The notes: generated by a model not told the origin, from the letters alone. Shown: positions 1 through 7,065, counted from the stretch's first letter. The stretch: DNA of 7,371 nt from Alphaproteobacteria bacterium (GCA_003696705.1 RFGD01000203.1:1-7371), one strand, 5' to 3'. Numbers and translations: made by a program.

Positions 1-540
1 GGCTCGGACAACTTCCAGTTCACCAGCCTCATCAGCGATTATCTGTGTCGGACGGGATCGGCCCCCGACTTTTTCGAGATGAAGACCCCGGCCAACCCGA
101 ACGCGCACCGCCGGCGGCAGGCCTACCTGAAGGCGATGGAGGACTTCGGGGAGGCACCGCACGTCGTCTCGGTCCCGGGCGAGGGGTGGAATTTCGAGGA
201 GATCGGACGTCTCGGGGGGCACGCGACGCTCGAGGACGGCGGTTTCCGAAGCGATACGATCCTGTGCTCGAACGACCGGCTGGCGATCGGGCTTCTGACC
301 GCATGCTACGAGAAGGGAATTCGCGTCGGGCGCGGCGCGGACTGCGCGATTCGGGTCGCGGGGATGGATGGGCACCCCCTCTCGCGCTACACCTGTCCGC
401 CGCTGACCACCGTCGCCCACGACTATGAAGCGGTTTCCGAAAGGGCCGTGGAAGCGCTCCTGTTCTCGCTTGGCGCCGAGCCAAGGCCCTGGAGCGGCAC
501 GCGGATCGAGGGAAAGCTCCTGATGCGCGATTCGGCGTGA
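1..540 (+). CDS. LacI-family transcriptional regulator, C-terminal part (5' end outside window)
   Basis: The frame is open from the first base to the TGA at 538-540, giving 179 visible residues with the N-terminus missing. This is the sugar-binding (periplasmic-binding-protein-like) half of a LacI/GalR-family regulator. The visible part contains a GSDN stretch at residues 1-4, an S-N-D at residues 90-92 followed by a helix (RLAIGLL), and G-M-D-G at 121-124. It ends in the usual PLTTVAHDYEAV segment and a short C-terminal tail. The DNA-binding helix-turn-helix lies beyond the left edge and cannot be inspected. The gene points toward the polyol operon and stops 92 bases before smoE, so it is most likely the local polyol-responsive regulator. 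The ligand (mannitol, sorbitol or fructose) and the sign of regulation are inferred from context only. An in-frame ATG at 79 is internal to the protein and is not the true start. Confidence 0.9.
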   Translation, partial: GSDNFQFTSLISDYLCRTGSAPDFFEMKTPANPNAHRRRQAYLKAMEDFGEAPHVVSVPGEGWNFEEIGRLGGHATLEDGGFRSDTILCSNDRLAIGLLTACYEKGIRVGRGADCAIRVAGMDGHPLSRYTCPPLTTVAHDYEAVSERAVEALLFSLGAEPRPWSGTRIEGKLLMRDSA

Positions 541-550
541 GCGCAGGAAG

Positions 551-564
551 TTTTCGCGCGTAAA
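551..564. promoter_or_regulatory. Candidate LacI-type operator upstream of smoE
   Basis: The 14 bases TTTTCGCGCGTAAA form an inverted repeat in which six of seven base pairs match; the exception is T554/T561. The centre is the CpG at 557-558, as in most LacI-family operators. It lies eight bases upstream of the -35-like element and directly downstream of a LacI-family gene. The palindrome is seen in the sequence; binding by this regulator is inferred. An alternative is chance, since CGCG is common in such GC-rich DNA, although the A/T flanks are unusual here. Confidence 0.35.
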
Positions 565-571
565 AATTTTA

Positions 572-600
572 TTGACTGCGCGACAATGTGTTTCTAGGCT
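572..600 (+). promoter_or_regulatory. Probable sigma70-type promoter of the smo operon
   Basis: TTGACT at 572-577 matches five of six bases of the -35 consensus. It is followed after 17 bases by TAGGCT at 595-600, a weak -10 (T, A and the final T match). Alphaproteobacterial promoters commonly keep the -35 TTGAC better than the -10. The preceding AAAATTTT at 563-570 is an AT-rich patch in otherwise GC-rich DNA. A start site near 606-608 would leave a leader of about 25 bases before smoE. The -35 is convincing; the -10 and the start point are inference. Confidence 0.5.
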
Positions 601-620
601 CTCTGCACCACATCCAAGCA

Positions 621-626
621 GGGAGG
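621..626 (+). promoter_or_regulatory. Ribosome binding site deciding the smoE start
   Basis: GGGAGG lies six bases before the ATG at 633. It selects that codon over the in-frame ATG at 588, which lies inside the promoter region and has no comparable site. The 633 start also gives a clean signal peptide. Confidence 0.85.
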
Positions 627-632
627 TTCCGG

Positions 633-1940
633 ATGTTCCTGAAACACACGATTCGCGCTGTTGGCGCGGCGTCGGTCCTTATGGCCGGCACCGCGATGGC
701 CGAGACGATCACGATCGCCACGGTCAACAATGGCGACATGATCCGCATGCAGGGTCTGACCGACGACTTCACGAAGAAGACCGGCATCGACGTCGAGTGG
801 GTGACGCTCGAGGAAAACGTTCTTCGTCAGCGCGTGACCACCGACATCAGCACGAAGGGCGGCGCCTTCGACATCATGACGATCGGCATGTACGAGACGC
901 CGATCTGGGGCGCCAACGGCTGGCTCGTGCCGCTCGACGATCTTCCGGAGAGCTATGACGTCGAGGACATCCTGCCGGCGATGCGCGACGGCCTCAGCCA
1001 TGACGGCACGCTCTATGCGGCGCCGTTCTACGGCGAGAGCTCGATGCTCATGTATCGCACCGACCTCATGGAAAAGGCCGGTCTGACGATGCCGGAAGAG
1101 CCGACCTGGGAGTTCATCCGCGAGGCGGCACGGAAGATGACCGACCGCGAGCATGGCATCAACGGCATCTGCCTTCGCGGCAAGGCCGGTTGGGGTGAAG
1201 GTGGCGCTGTCATCACCGTCGTCGCCAACTCGTTCGGCGCGCGGTGGTTCGACATGGACTGGAACGCCCAGTTCGACACGCCCGAGTGGAAAGAGGCGCT
1301 CACCTTCTTCGTCGACATGATGAATGAATCGGGCCCCGAAGGCTATGCCACGAACGGCTTCAACGAGAACCTGAGCCTCTTCCAGCAGGGCAAGTGCGGC
1401 ATGTGGATGGACGCGACCGTCGCGGCATCCTTCGTGACGAACCCGAAGGACTCGACCGTGGCCGACAAGGTCGGCTTCGCCATGGCGCCGCACAAGGAAG
1501 GCGTCTCGAAGAAGGCGAACTGGCTCTGGGCCTGGGCGCTGGCCATCCCGGCGGGCACCCAGAAAGAGGACGCGGCCAAGAAGTTCATCGAGTGGGCGAC
1601 CTCCAAGGACTACCTTGCGCTGGTGGCCTCGAAAGAGGGCTGGGCGAACGTTCCGCCGGGCACGCGCAAGTCGCTCTACGAGAACCCGGAATACGGCAAC
1701 ATTCCGTTCGCGCAGATGACGCTCAAGTCGATCCTCGCGGCCGATCCGAAGCACTGCTGCGAGAAGCCGGTGCCCTACACGGGTATCCAGTTCGTGGCCA
1801 TCCCCGAGTTCGCCGGTATCGCGACCGAGGTGAGCCAGGAGTTCTCGGCCGTCTACGCCGGCCAGCAGTCGGTTGACGAGGCGCTCGCCAAGGCCCAGGC
1901 GCTGACCAACGACGCCATGGAGGCGGCGGGCTACCGCTAA
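633..1940 (+). CDS. smoE: Polyol ABC transporter, periplasmic substrate-binding protein
   Basis: The 435-residue product is an extracellular solute-binding protein (family 1, the maltose/polyol-binding type). It would capture sorbitol or mannitol in the periplasm and deliver it to the SmoF/SmoG channel. Residues 1-23 form a Sec signal peptide: a basic start (K4, R8), a hydrophobic core and an AMA motif before the cleavage site at 23/24. The mature part begins ETITIATVNNGDM and has the usual family layout, with an FDIMTIGMYETPIWGANGW segment near the N-terminus, LFQQGKCGMW in the middle and PVPYTGIQFVAIPEF near the C-terminus. The length fits the family. Four cysteines are present (180, 255 and adjacent 375-376). 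It is the first gene of the operon, followed by a 140-base gap with a strong hairpin, whereas downstream genes are nearly contiguous. Substrate is assigned from the neighbouring dehydrogenases and recalled similarity to Rhodobacter SmoE. Confidence 0.92.
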   Translation: MFLKHTIRAVGAASVLMAGTAMAETITIATVNNGDMIRMQGLTDDFTKKTGIDVEWVTLEENVLRQRVTTDISTKGGAFDIMTIGMYETPIWGANGWLVPLDDLPESYDVEDILPAMRDGLSHDGTLYAAPFYGESSMLMYRTDLMEKAGLTMPEEPTWEFIREAARKMTDREHGINGICLRGKAGWGEGGAVITVVANSFGARWFDMDWNAQFDTPEWKEALTFFVDMMNESGPEGYATNGFNENLSLFQQGKCGMWMDATVAASFVTNPKDSTVADKVGFAMAPHKEGVSKKANWLWAWALAIPAGTQKEDAAKKFIEWATSKDYLALVASKEGWANVPPGTRKSLYENPEYGNIPFAQMTLKSILAADPKHCCEKPVPYTGIQFVAIPEFAGIATEVSQEFSAVYAGQQSVDEALAKAQALTNDAMEAAGYR

Positions 1941-1953
1941 GCCCTTCCTCCCC

Positions 1954-1990
1954 GCCGGGGGCGGCGCCATCCAGGCTGGCCGCCCTCGGC
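1954..1990 (+). promoter_or_regulatory. Strong intercistronic RNA hairpin between smoE and smoF
   Basis: Bases 1954-1965 pair with 1979-1990 to form a 12-bp stem with eleven Watson-Crick pairs and one G-U (1958/1986). The loop is 13 bases, within which GCC (1966-1968) can further pair with GGC (1974-1976). It starts 14 bases after the smoE stop codon. No run of T follows, so it is not a classical intrinsic terminator. In ABC sugar operons such as malEFG, a hairpin in this position protects the upstream binding-protein mRNA and lowers permease expression. That role is inferred here. The rest of the 1941-2080 gap shows only short GACC repeats and the smoF ribosome binding site. Confidence 0.65.
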
Positions 1991-2064
1991 AACCTCTGAC
2001 CGACCCGACCCGATTTTGCGCTAGGATACGTCCTGCCCCAGGTTGCCCATGTGGCGCGACCGGC

Positions 2065-2072
2065 AAAGGAGG
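2065..2072 (+). promoter_or_regulatory. Ribosome binding site deciding the smoF start
   Basis: AAAGGAGG is a near-perfect Shine-Dalgarno sequence, eight bases before the ATG at 2081. It rules out the in-frame GTG at 2051, because the site lies inside that longer reading. Confidence 0.85.
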
Positions 2073-2080
2073 ATTTCGTC

Positions 2081-2947
2081 ATGGCTACCCGGCACTCCCG
2101 TTCCGCCGCCCGTCTGATGATGGCGCCTGCGGTGATCCTTCTTCTCGGCTGGATGCTTGTGCCGCTGACGATGACGCTCTGGTTTTCGTTCCGGAAGTAT
2201 CTGCCGCTGAGGGGCGGCGACCTCGGCTGGGTCGGCTTCGAGAACTACGTCCGTTTCGTCAAGTCGGCCTCATTCTGGCCTTCGGTCCAGGCGACGATGA
2301 CGCTGGTCGTCGGCGTCCTTGTCATCACGGTGGTGGTCGGCATCCTTCTGGCCCTTCTTCTCGATCAGCCGATGTGGGGGCAGGGCGTCGTGCGGATCCT
2401 GGTGATCGCCCCGTTCTTCGTCATGCCGACCGTTTCGGCGCTGGTGTGGAAGAACCTGATGCTGGACCCGATCAACGGTTTCTTCGGCCATCTCGCGCGG
2501 TCGCTGGGGCTGCAACCCGTTGACTGGCTCAGTCAGGCCTCGATGCCCTCGATCATCATGATCGTCTCGTGGGAATGGCTGCCGTTTGCCACGCTCATCC
2601 TTCTGACCGCGTTTCAGTCGCTCGACAGCGAACAGCTCGAGGCCGCCGAGATGGACGGCGCCGGCCCGGTCGCGCGGTTCTTCTACATCATGGTGCCGCA
2701 TCTGGCGCGCGCGATCACCGTCGTGATCCTTATCCAGACGATCTTTCTTCTGTCGATCTTCGCCGAAATCTTCGTCACGACCGGCGGCGCCTTCGGGACC
2801 AAGACCCTGACCTACCTGATCTATCAGCGGGTCCTTGAAAGCCAGAACGTCGGCCTCGGCTCGGCCGGGGGCGTGTATGCCATCATCCTTGCCAACATCG
2901 TTGCGATCTTCCTGATGCGCATCGTCGGCAAGAACCTGGACGCCTGA
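2081..2947 (+). CDS. smoF: Polyol ABC transporter, inner-membrane permease (MalF type)
   Basis: The 288-residue product is one of the two channel-forming subunits that move hexitol across the inner membrane. Six hydrophobic segments can be seen at about residues 12-35, 71-94, 104-126, 156-178, 209-232 and 262-282, the standard number for this class. The cytoplasmic EAA loop that docks on the ATPase is intact: E187-A-A, G193 and P206 in EAAEMDGAG...IMVPHL. The N-terminus is short and basic (R4, H5, R7, R11), consistent with a cytoplasmic start. The TGA stop (2945-2947) overlaps the Shine-Dalgarno sequence of smoG, so the two permease genes are probably translated together. The SmoF name follows from gene order and position; the sequence alone shows a carbohydrate-type binding-protein-dependent permease. 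Confidence 0.93.
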   Translation: MATRHSRSAARLMMAPAVILLLGWMLVPLTMTLWFSFRKYLPLRGGDLGWVGFENYVRFVKSASFWPSVQATMTLVVGVLVITVVVGILLALLLDQPMWGQGVVRILVIAPFFVMPTVSALVWKNLMLDPINGFFGHLARSLGLQPVDWLSQASMPSIIMIVSWEWLPFATLILLTAFQSLDSEQLEAAEMDGAGPVARFFYIMVPHLARAITVVILIQTIFLLSIFAEIFVTTGGAFGTKTLTYLIYQRVLESQNVGLGSAGGVYAIILANIVAIFLMRIVGKNLDA

Positions 2948-2960
2948 GGAGGGAGCGAAC

Positions 2961-3791
2961 ATGGCACGTGCCGTAAAGACCCGTCGCAAGGCACTGAACA
3001 CCGCGCTTGCCTGGGCTGTCGGAGTTCTCATCTTCTTTCCGATCCTCTGGGTCGTGGTCCTGTCCTTCAAGACCGAAGGCGACGCCATCAAGACCCCGCT
3101 CGAGGTGCTGACCGCGCCCTGGACGGTCGAGAGCTATGGCGTCGTGCAGGAGCGCTCGGACTACGTGAAGCACTTCTTCAACTCGGTCGTGATCTCGGTC
3201 GGCTCGACGCTTCTGGGCCTTCTGGTCGCGGTGCCTGCCGCCTGGTCGATGGCCTTCGTGCCCTCGAAGCGGACGAAGGATATCCTGATGTGGATGCTCT
3301 CGACCAAGATGCTTCCGGCGGTCGGCGTCCTCTATCCTATCTATCTTCTGTTCATCCAGCTTGGGCTTCTCGACACGCGTCTCGGGCTCGTCGTCGTGCT
3401 CATGCTCATCAACCTGCCCATCATCGTCTGGATGCTTTACACCTACTTCCGAGAGATCCCCGGCGAGATCCTGGAGGCTGCGCGCATGGACGGGGCGGGC
3501 CTCCGGGAGGAGATCCTCTACGTTCTCACGCCGATGGCGGTGCCGGGCATGGCCTCGACCGTGCTTCTGAACGTGATCCTGGCCTGGAACGAGGCTTTCT
3601 GGACGCTCAATCTCACCGCGGCCAAGGCGGGTCCCCTCACGGCGTTCATCGCCAGCTATTCGAGCCCCGAGGGCCTGTTCTACGCCAAGCTCAGCGCCGC
3701 CTCGACCATGGCCATCGCGCCGATCCTCATCCTTGGCTGGTTCAGCCAGAAGCAACTTGTGCGCGGCCTGACCTTCGGCGCCGTCAAGTAA
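2961..3791 (+). CDS. smoG: Polyol ABC transporter, inner-membrane permease (MalG type)
   Basis: The 276-residue product is the second channel subunit, partner of SmoF. Hydrophobic segments lie at about 13-36, 74-98, 108-134, 140-162, 195-215 and 248-263. The EAA loop is present as E172-A-A-R-M-D-G178 with P191, giving the same 13-residue spacing from G to P as in SmoF. The C-terminus (QKQLVRGLTFGAVK) is the typical end of MalG-type sugar permeases. AGGAGGG at 2947-2953, seven bases before the ATG, is a strong ribosome binding site, and the gap from smoF is 13 bases. The TAA stop (3789-3791) lies within the ribosome binding site of smoK. Confidence 0.93.
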   Translation: MARAVKTRRKALNTALAWAVGVLIFFPILWVVVLSFKTEGDAIKTPLEVLTAPWTVESYGVVQERSDYVKHFFNSVVISVGSTLLGLLVAVPAAWSMAFVPSKRTKDILMWMLSTKMLPAVGVLYPIYLLFIQLGLLDTRLGLVVVLMLINLPIIVWMLYTYFREIPGEILEAARMDGAGLREEILYVLTPMAVPGMASTVLLNVILAWNEAFWTLNLTAAKAGPLTAFIASYSSPEGLFYAKLSAASTMAIAPILILGWFSQKQLVRGLTFGAVK

Positions 3792-3803
3792 GGAAGAATA
3801 CCC

Positions 3804-4805
3804 ATGGGACGCATCGTTCTGGACAAGGTGACCAAGACCTTCGGCAACGTCGAGGTAATTCCGCCGCTGGATCTGACCATCGAGGACGGAGAGTTCTGCG
3901 TCTTCGTCGGGCCGTCGGGATGCGGCAAGTCCACGCTTCTTCGGCTGATCGCCGGGCTCGAGGATGTGACGTCGGGACGGGTGTTGATCGACGACACCGA
4001 CGCGACCGAGATCCCGCCCGCGAAGCGCGGTCTTGCCATGGTCTTTCAGTCCTATGCGCTCTATCCCCACATGACGGTGCGCAAGAACATCGCGTTCCCG
4101 CTGCGCATGGCGGGCCTCGATCAGGCCGAGATCGATCGCCGCGTCGAAGAGGCGGCGAAGGTCCTGAACCTGACCGATTATCTGGACCGGCGGCCGGGGC
4201 AGCTTTCGGGCGGCCAGCGTCAGCGCGTGGCCATCGGGCGGGCCATCGTGCGCGAGCCGAAGGCGTTCCTGTTCGACGAGCCCCTCTCGAACCTCGACGC
4301 CGCGCTTCGCGTCGGCATGCGGCTCGAGATCTCGGAACTGCACAACCGGCTGGGCACGACGATGATCTACGTCACCCACGACCAGGTCGAGGCGATGACC
4401 ATGGCCGACAAGATCGTGGTCCTGCGCGCCGGCAACATCGAACAGGTCGGCAGCCCGCTCGAGCTTTACGAGCGGCCGCGGAACCTGTTCGTCGCCGGGT
4501 TCATCGGCAGCCCGACCATGAACTTCATCACCGGCCCCGAGGCGGAAAAGCGTGGCGCCGCGACACTGGGCATCCGCCCCGAGCACATCCGCGTCGGCGA
4601 GGGGCTGCCGTGGTCGGGTATCGTGGGCGTGGCCGAGCATCTTGGTTCTGACACCTTCCTGCATGTCCACGACACGGGTCTTGCCGAGACCATTACCGTC
4701 CGCGTCCCCGGCGACGTCGAGTTCAAGCATGGCGACCGTGTCGTCTTCGGCCCGGACGAGGCGAAGATCCACCTGTTCGACGCCAACGGGCTCAGGAAGC
4801 CATGA
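3804..4805 (+). CDS. smoK: Polyol ABC transporter, ATP-binding subunit (MalK/UgpC type)
   Basis: The 333-residue ATPase powers the SmoEFG importer from the cytoplasmic side. All nucleotide-binding motifs are intact: Walker A GPSGCGKST at 36-44 with K42, Q-loop Q82, signature LSGGQ at 134-138, Walker B FLFDE at 155-159, D-loop SNLD at 162-165, and switch H192. From about residue 235 a TOBE-type regulatory domain follows, with the LGIRPEH motif and the usual GSPTMNF lead-in. At 333 residues it is shorter than E. coli MalK (about 370), as is common for polyol and glycerol-phosphate type ATPases. AAGGAAG at 3790-3796 precedes the ATG by seven bases. The last codons overlap the start of smoS by four bases (ATGA at 4802-4805), indicating coupled translation. 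Confidence 0.94.
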   Translation: MGRIVLDKVTKTFGNVEVIPPLDLTIEDGEFCVFVGPSGCGKSTLLRLIAGLEDVTSGRVLIDDTDATEIPPAKRGLAMVFQSYALYPHMTVRKNIAFPLRMAGLDQAEIDRRVEEAAKVLNLTDYLDRRPGQLSGGQRQRVAIGRAIVREPKAFLFDEPLSNLDAALRVGMRLEISELHNRLGTTMIYVTHDQVEAMTMADKIVVLRAGNIEQVGSPLELYERPRNLFVAGFIGSPTMNFITGPEAEKRGAATLGIRPEHIRVGEGLPWSGIVGVAEHLGSDTFLHVHDTGLAETITVRVPGDVEFKHGDRVVFGPDEAKIHLFDANGLRKP

Positions 4806-5575
4806 AGCGTCTGGTCGGCAGGCACGCGCTGATTACCGGCGGCGCCCGGGGCATAGGACTTGCCATTGCCAAGGCCTACCTTGCCGAGGGTGCGCGGGTC
4901 GCGCTTGCCGACATCGATACTGCCAGAGCCAGGGAAGAGGCCGGCGGGCTGGGGCCGGACGCCGTGGCCGTCGAAATGGACGTGAGCCATCAGGACGGGA
5001 TCGAGGCGGGCGTGGCCCGCGCCGAGGAGGCCCTTGGCCAGATAGATCTTCTGGTCAACAACGCTGCCCTGTTCACGGCCGCCCCGATAACCGAGATCAC
5101 GCGGGACGACTTCGAGCGCGTCTTTGCCGTCAATGTCGCGGGCGTCCTCTTCACGATGCAGGCCGTGGCGCGGCGCATGATCGAACGAGGCCTTCGCGGG
5201 CACATCATCAACATGGCAAGCCAGGCCGGCCGCCGGGGCGAACCGCTCGTGGCCGTCTACTGTGCCTCGAAGGCAGCCGTCATCAGCCTGACACAGTCGG
5301 CGGGCCTCAATCTCATCGGCCATGGCATCCACGTGAACGCCATCGCCCCGGGCGTGGTCGAGGGCGAGCACTGGGACGGGGTCGACGCGTATTTCGCCCG
5401 CTGGGAAGGCAAGGAACCCGGGCAGAAGAAGAAAGAGGTCGGGGCAGCCGTGCCCTATGGCCGCATGGGCCGGGCCGAGGATCTGACCGGCATGGCGGTC
5501 TTTCTTGCCTCGGACGAGGCCGAATACATCGTCGCACAGACCTTCGGCGTGGACGGCGGCAACTGGATGGCATGA
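4802..5575 (+). CDS. smoS: Sorbitol (D-glucitol) dehydrogenase, SDR family
   Basis: The 257-residue short-chain dehydrogenase would oxidise D-glucitol to D-fructose with NAD+ in the cytoplasm. The related Rhodobacter enzyme also oxidises galactitol to tagatose. The N-terminal dinucleotide motif TGGARGIG lies at 12-19, and D37 at the end of the second strand favours NAD over NADP. NNA is at 86-88, and the catalytic set is N111, S140, Y153 and K157 in YCASK. The stretches INMASQAGRRGE, AVISLTQSAGLNLI, APGVVEGEHWDGVDA and the C-terminal VDGGNWMA closely match the R. sphaeroides SmoS sequence as I remember it, so the specific name is well supported. Length equals that enzyme within a residue or two. 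The start codon lies inside the smoK stop region, so translation is coupled. Confidence 0.94.
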   Translation: MKRLVGRHALITGGARGIGLAIAKAYLAEGARVALADIDTARAREEAGGLGPDAVAVEMDVSHQDGIEAGVARAEEALGQIDLLVNNAALFTAAPITEITRDDFERVFAVNVAGVLFTMQAVARRMIERGLRGHIINMASQAGRRGEPLVAVYCASKAAVISLTQSAGLNLIGHGIHVNAIAPGVVEGEHWDGVDAYFARWEGKEPGQKKKEVGAAVPYGRMGRAEDLTGMAVFLASDEAEYIVAQTFGVDGGNWMA

Positions 5576-5576
5576 C

Positions 5577-7055
5577 ATGAGCGCAGCAGCAAAGACCCGG
5601 TCCCTTCCGCAACTCGCGCCTGCCATTCTGGACAGGCTGCCGCCGACGGTGCGCCGGCCGGGATACGAGCGCACGCGCCTTTCGGCGGGCGTTCTGCACA
5701 TCGGGGTCGGCAATTTCCATCGCGCCCACATGGCCGCGTATCTGGACGATCTTTTCGCGCTGGGCCGCGATCACGACTGGGCGATCGTCGGGGCGGGGCT
5801 CATGCCTGGCGACGCGCGCCAACGTGCGCGCCTCGCACCGCAGGACTGGCTGTTCACGCTCGTCGAGCTCGACGGCACCCGGAAGGATGCGCGCGTGATC
5901 GGCTCCATGATCGACTTCGCACCGACCGAGGCCGAGGCCATCGCGCGCCGCCTCGCCGCGCCCGACATCCGCATCGTCAGTCTGACCATCACGGAAGGCG
6001 GCTATTTCACCAATGCCGAGACCGGTGGCTTCGACGCCGGGCACCCTGCCATCCTGGCCGATGCCGCGCAGCCGGACGCGCCGCAAACCGTCTTCGGTGT
6101 CCTCCTCAAGGGCCTTCGCCTTCGTCGCGACCAGGGGCTTCCGGCGCCGACGGTCCTGTCCTGCGACAACCTCGAGGGCAACGGGGCCGTGGCCAGGGCG
6201 GCGCTGGTCGGGCTTGCGCGCCTGTCCGACCCGGCGCTTGCCGAGTGGATCGAGGCCGAGGCCGCCTTTCCGAACGGCATGGTCGACCGTATCACTCCCG
6301 CGACGTCGGATGCCGAGATCCGGATGGTCGAGGAAACCTTCGGCTATCACGATGCGGCGCCGGTCGTCTGCGAGCCGTTTCGTCAGTGGGTCCTCGAAGA
6401 CCGCTTTGCGCTGGGCCGGCCCGGGCTCGAGGCCGTGGGCGTGCAGTTCGTCGATGACGTCGCGCCCTACGAGCGGATGAAGCTGCGCATCCTGAACGCA
6501 GGCCACGCCGCCATCGCCTATCCGGCCGCGCTTCTCGGCCACGTCCATGCCCACGAGGCAATGGCGGATCCCGACATCGCCGCCTGGCTTTCGGCTCTCA
6601 TGCGCCGCGAGGTCATTCCCGTGCTGCCCCCGATTCCGGGCGAAAGCTACGAAGACTATCTGGAAACCTGCGCGCGGCGCTTTGCCAATCCCGGTGTGCG
6701 CGACACCATCGCGCGTCTCTGCCAGGACGGTTCCAGCCGGCAACCGAAATTCGTGTTGCCGACGATCGGCGATGCGCTCGGGAAAGGCGCGCCGATCGAG
6801 GGGCTGGCGCTGGAAGTGGCGTTCTGGTGCCGCTATGCCGCGACGGCCGAGGTGCTTGACGACCCGCGCGCCGACCGAATTGGTCCGGCGGCGCGCGCAA
6901 CCCGCGACGATCCCGCGGCTTTCCTGGCCCTGGCCGACATCTTCGGCCCGCTGTCGTCGGACGCCCGCTTTGCAGAGGCCTTCGGACGGCAGATCCGGCG
7001 CCTCTGGACAGAGCCGCCGCGCGACGTCCTGCGCGCCTATCTGGCGCAGGGGTGA
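5577..7055 (+). CDS. mtlK: Mannitol 2-dehydrogenase, long-chain polyol dehydrogenase family
   Basis: The 492-residue product oxidises D-mannitol to D-fructose with NAD+; this family needs no metal. The N-terminal nucleotide-binding motif GVGNFHRAH is at 43-51. The mannitol dehydrogenase signature appears as FPNGMVDRITP at 231-241. The catalytic Lys-Asn-His set lies in KLRILNAGH as K302, N307 and H310, with the same spacing as the known K295/N300/H303 of the Pseudomonas fluorescens enzyme. The length is also nearly the same as that enzyme (493). The ATG at 5577 lies one base after the smoS stop. Only a weak GGATGG (5565-5570) precedes it, so translation probably depends on ribosomes finishing smoS. 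An in-frame ATG at 5505 lies inside smoS and is rejected. The related activities arabinitol dehydrogenase and fructuronate reductase cannot be fully excluded from sequence, but the context favours mannitol. Confidence 0.93.
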   Translation: MSAAAKTRSLPQLAPAILDRLPPTVRRPGYERTRLSAGVLHIGVGNFHRAHMAAYLDDLFALGRDHDWAIVGAGLMPGDARQRARLAPQDWLFTLVELDGTRKDARVIGSMIDFAPTEAEAIARRLAAPDIRIVSLTITEGGYFTNAETGGFDAGHPAILADAAQPDAPQTVFGVLLKGLRLRRDQGLPAPTVLSCDNLEGNGAVARAALVGLARLSDPALAEWIEAEAAFPNGMVDRITPATSDAEIRMVEETFGYHDAAPVVCEPFRQWVLEDRFALGRPGLEAVGVQFVDDVAPYERMKLRILNAGHAAIAYPAALLGHVHAHEAMADPDIAAWLSALMRREVIPVLPPIPGESYEDYLETCARRFANPGVRDTIARLCQDGSSRQPKFVLPTIGDALGKGAPIEGLALEVAFWCRYAATAEVLDDPRADRIGPAARATRDDPAAFLALADIFGPLSSDARFAEAFGRQIRRLWTEPPRDVLRAYLAQG

Positions 7056-7065
7056 CGGTCGGACC

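Noticed and set aside
572..586. Inverted repeat TTGAC-N5-GACAA over the -35 as the operator
   Set aside because: Four of the five outer pairs match (the fourth pair, A575/A583, does not), but the repeat is odd-centred without a central CpG pair and includes the -35 itself. The palindrome at 551-564 fits the LacI family better.
1954..1990. Intrinsic terminator after smoE
   Set aside because: The stem is strong, but the bases after it are AACCTCTGACC with no T-run, and the operon clearly continues.
1996..2013. Short tandem GACC/CGACC repeats
   Set aside because: Only three imperfect copies of four to five bases are present, which is within what GC-rich intergenic DNA gives by chance.
594..2066. 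Open frame of 490 codons on the - strand
   Set aside because: It mirrors smoE, spans the promoter and hairpin regions, and shows no domain or signal.
2049..2117. Short frame of 22 codons that could be a leader peptide before smoF
   Set aside because: There is no ribosome binding site before the ATG at 2049. It overlaps the smoF ribosome binding site and start, and no regulatory codon pattern is visible.
3290..4651. Open frame of 453 codons on the + strand in another frame
   Set aside because: It crosses the smoG-smoK junction out of frame. Its composition (Arg, His, Gly, Asp rich) is that of a frame-shifted translation.
2883..4772. Open frame of 629 codons on the - strand
   Set aside because: It lies opposite smoG and smoK and mirrors their GC-rich codon pattern. 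The translation is rich in Arg, Asp, His and Gly with no recognisable domain, and has no ribosome binding site. It is a shadow of the real genes.
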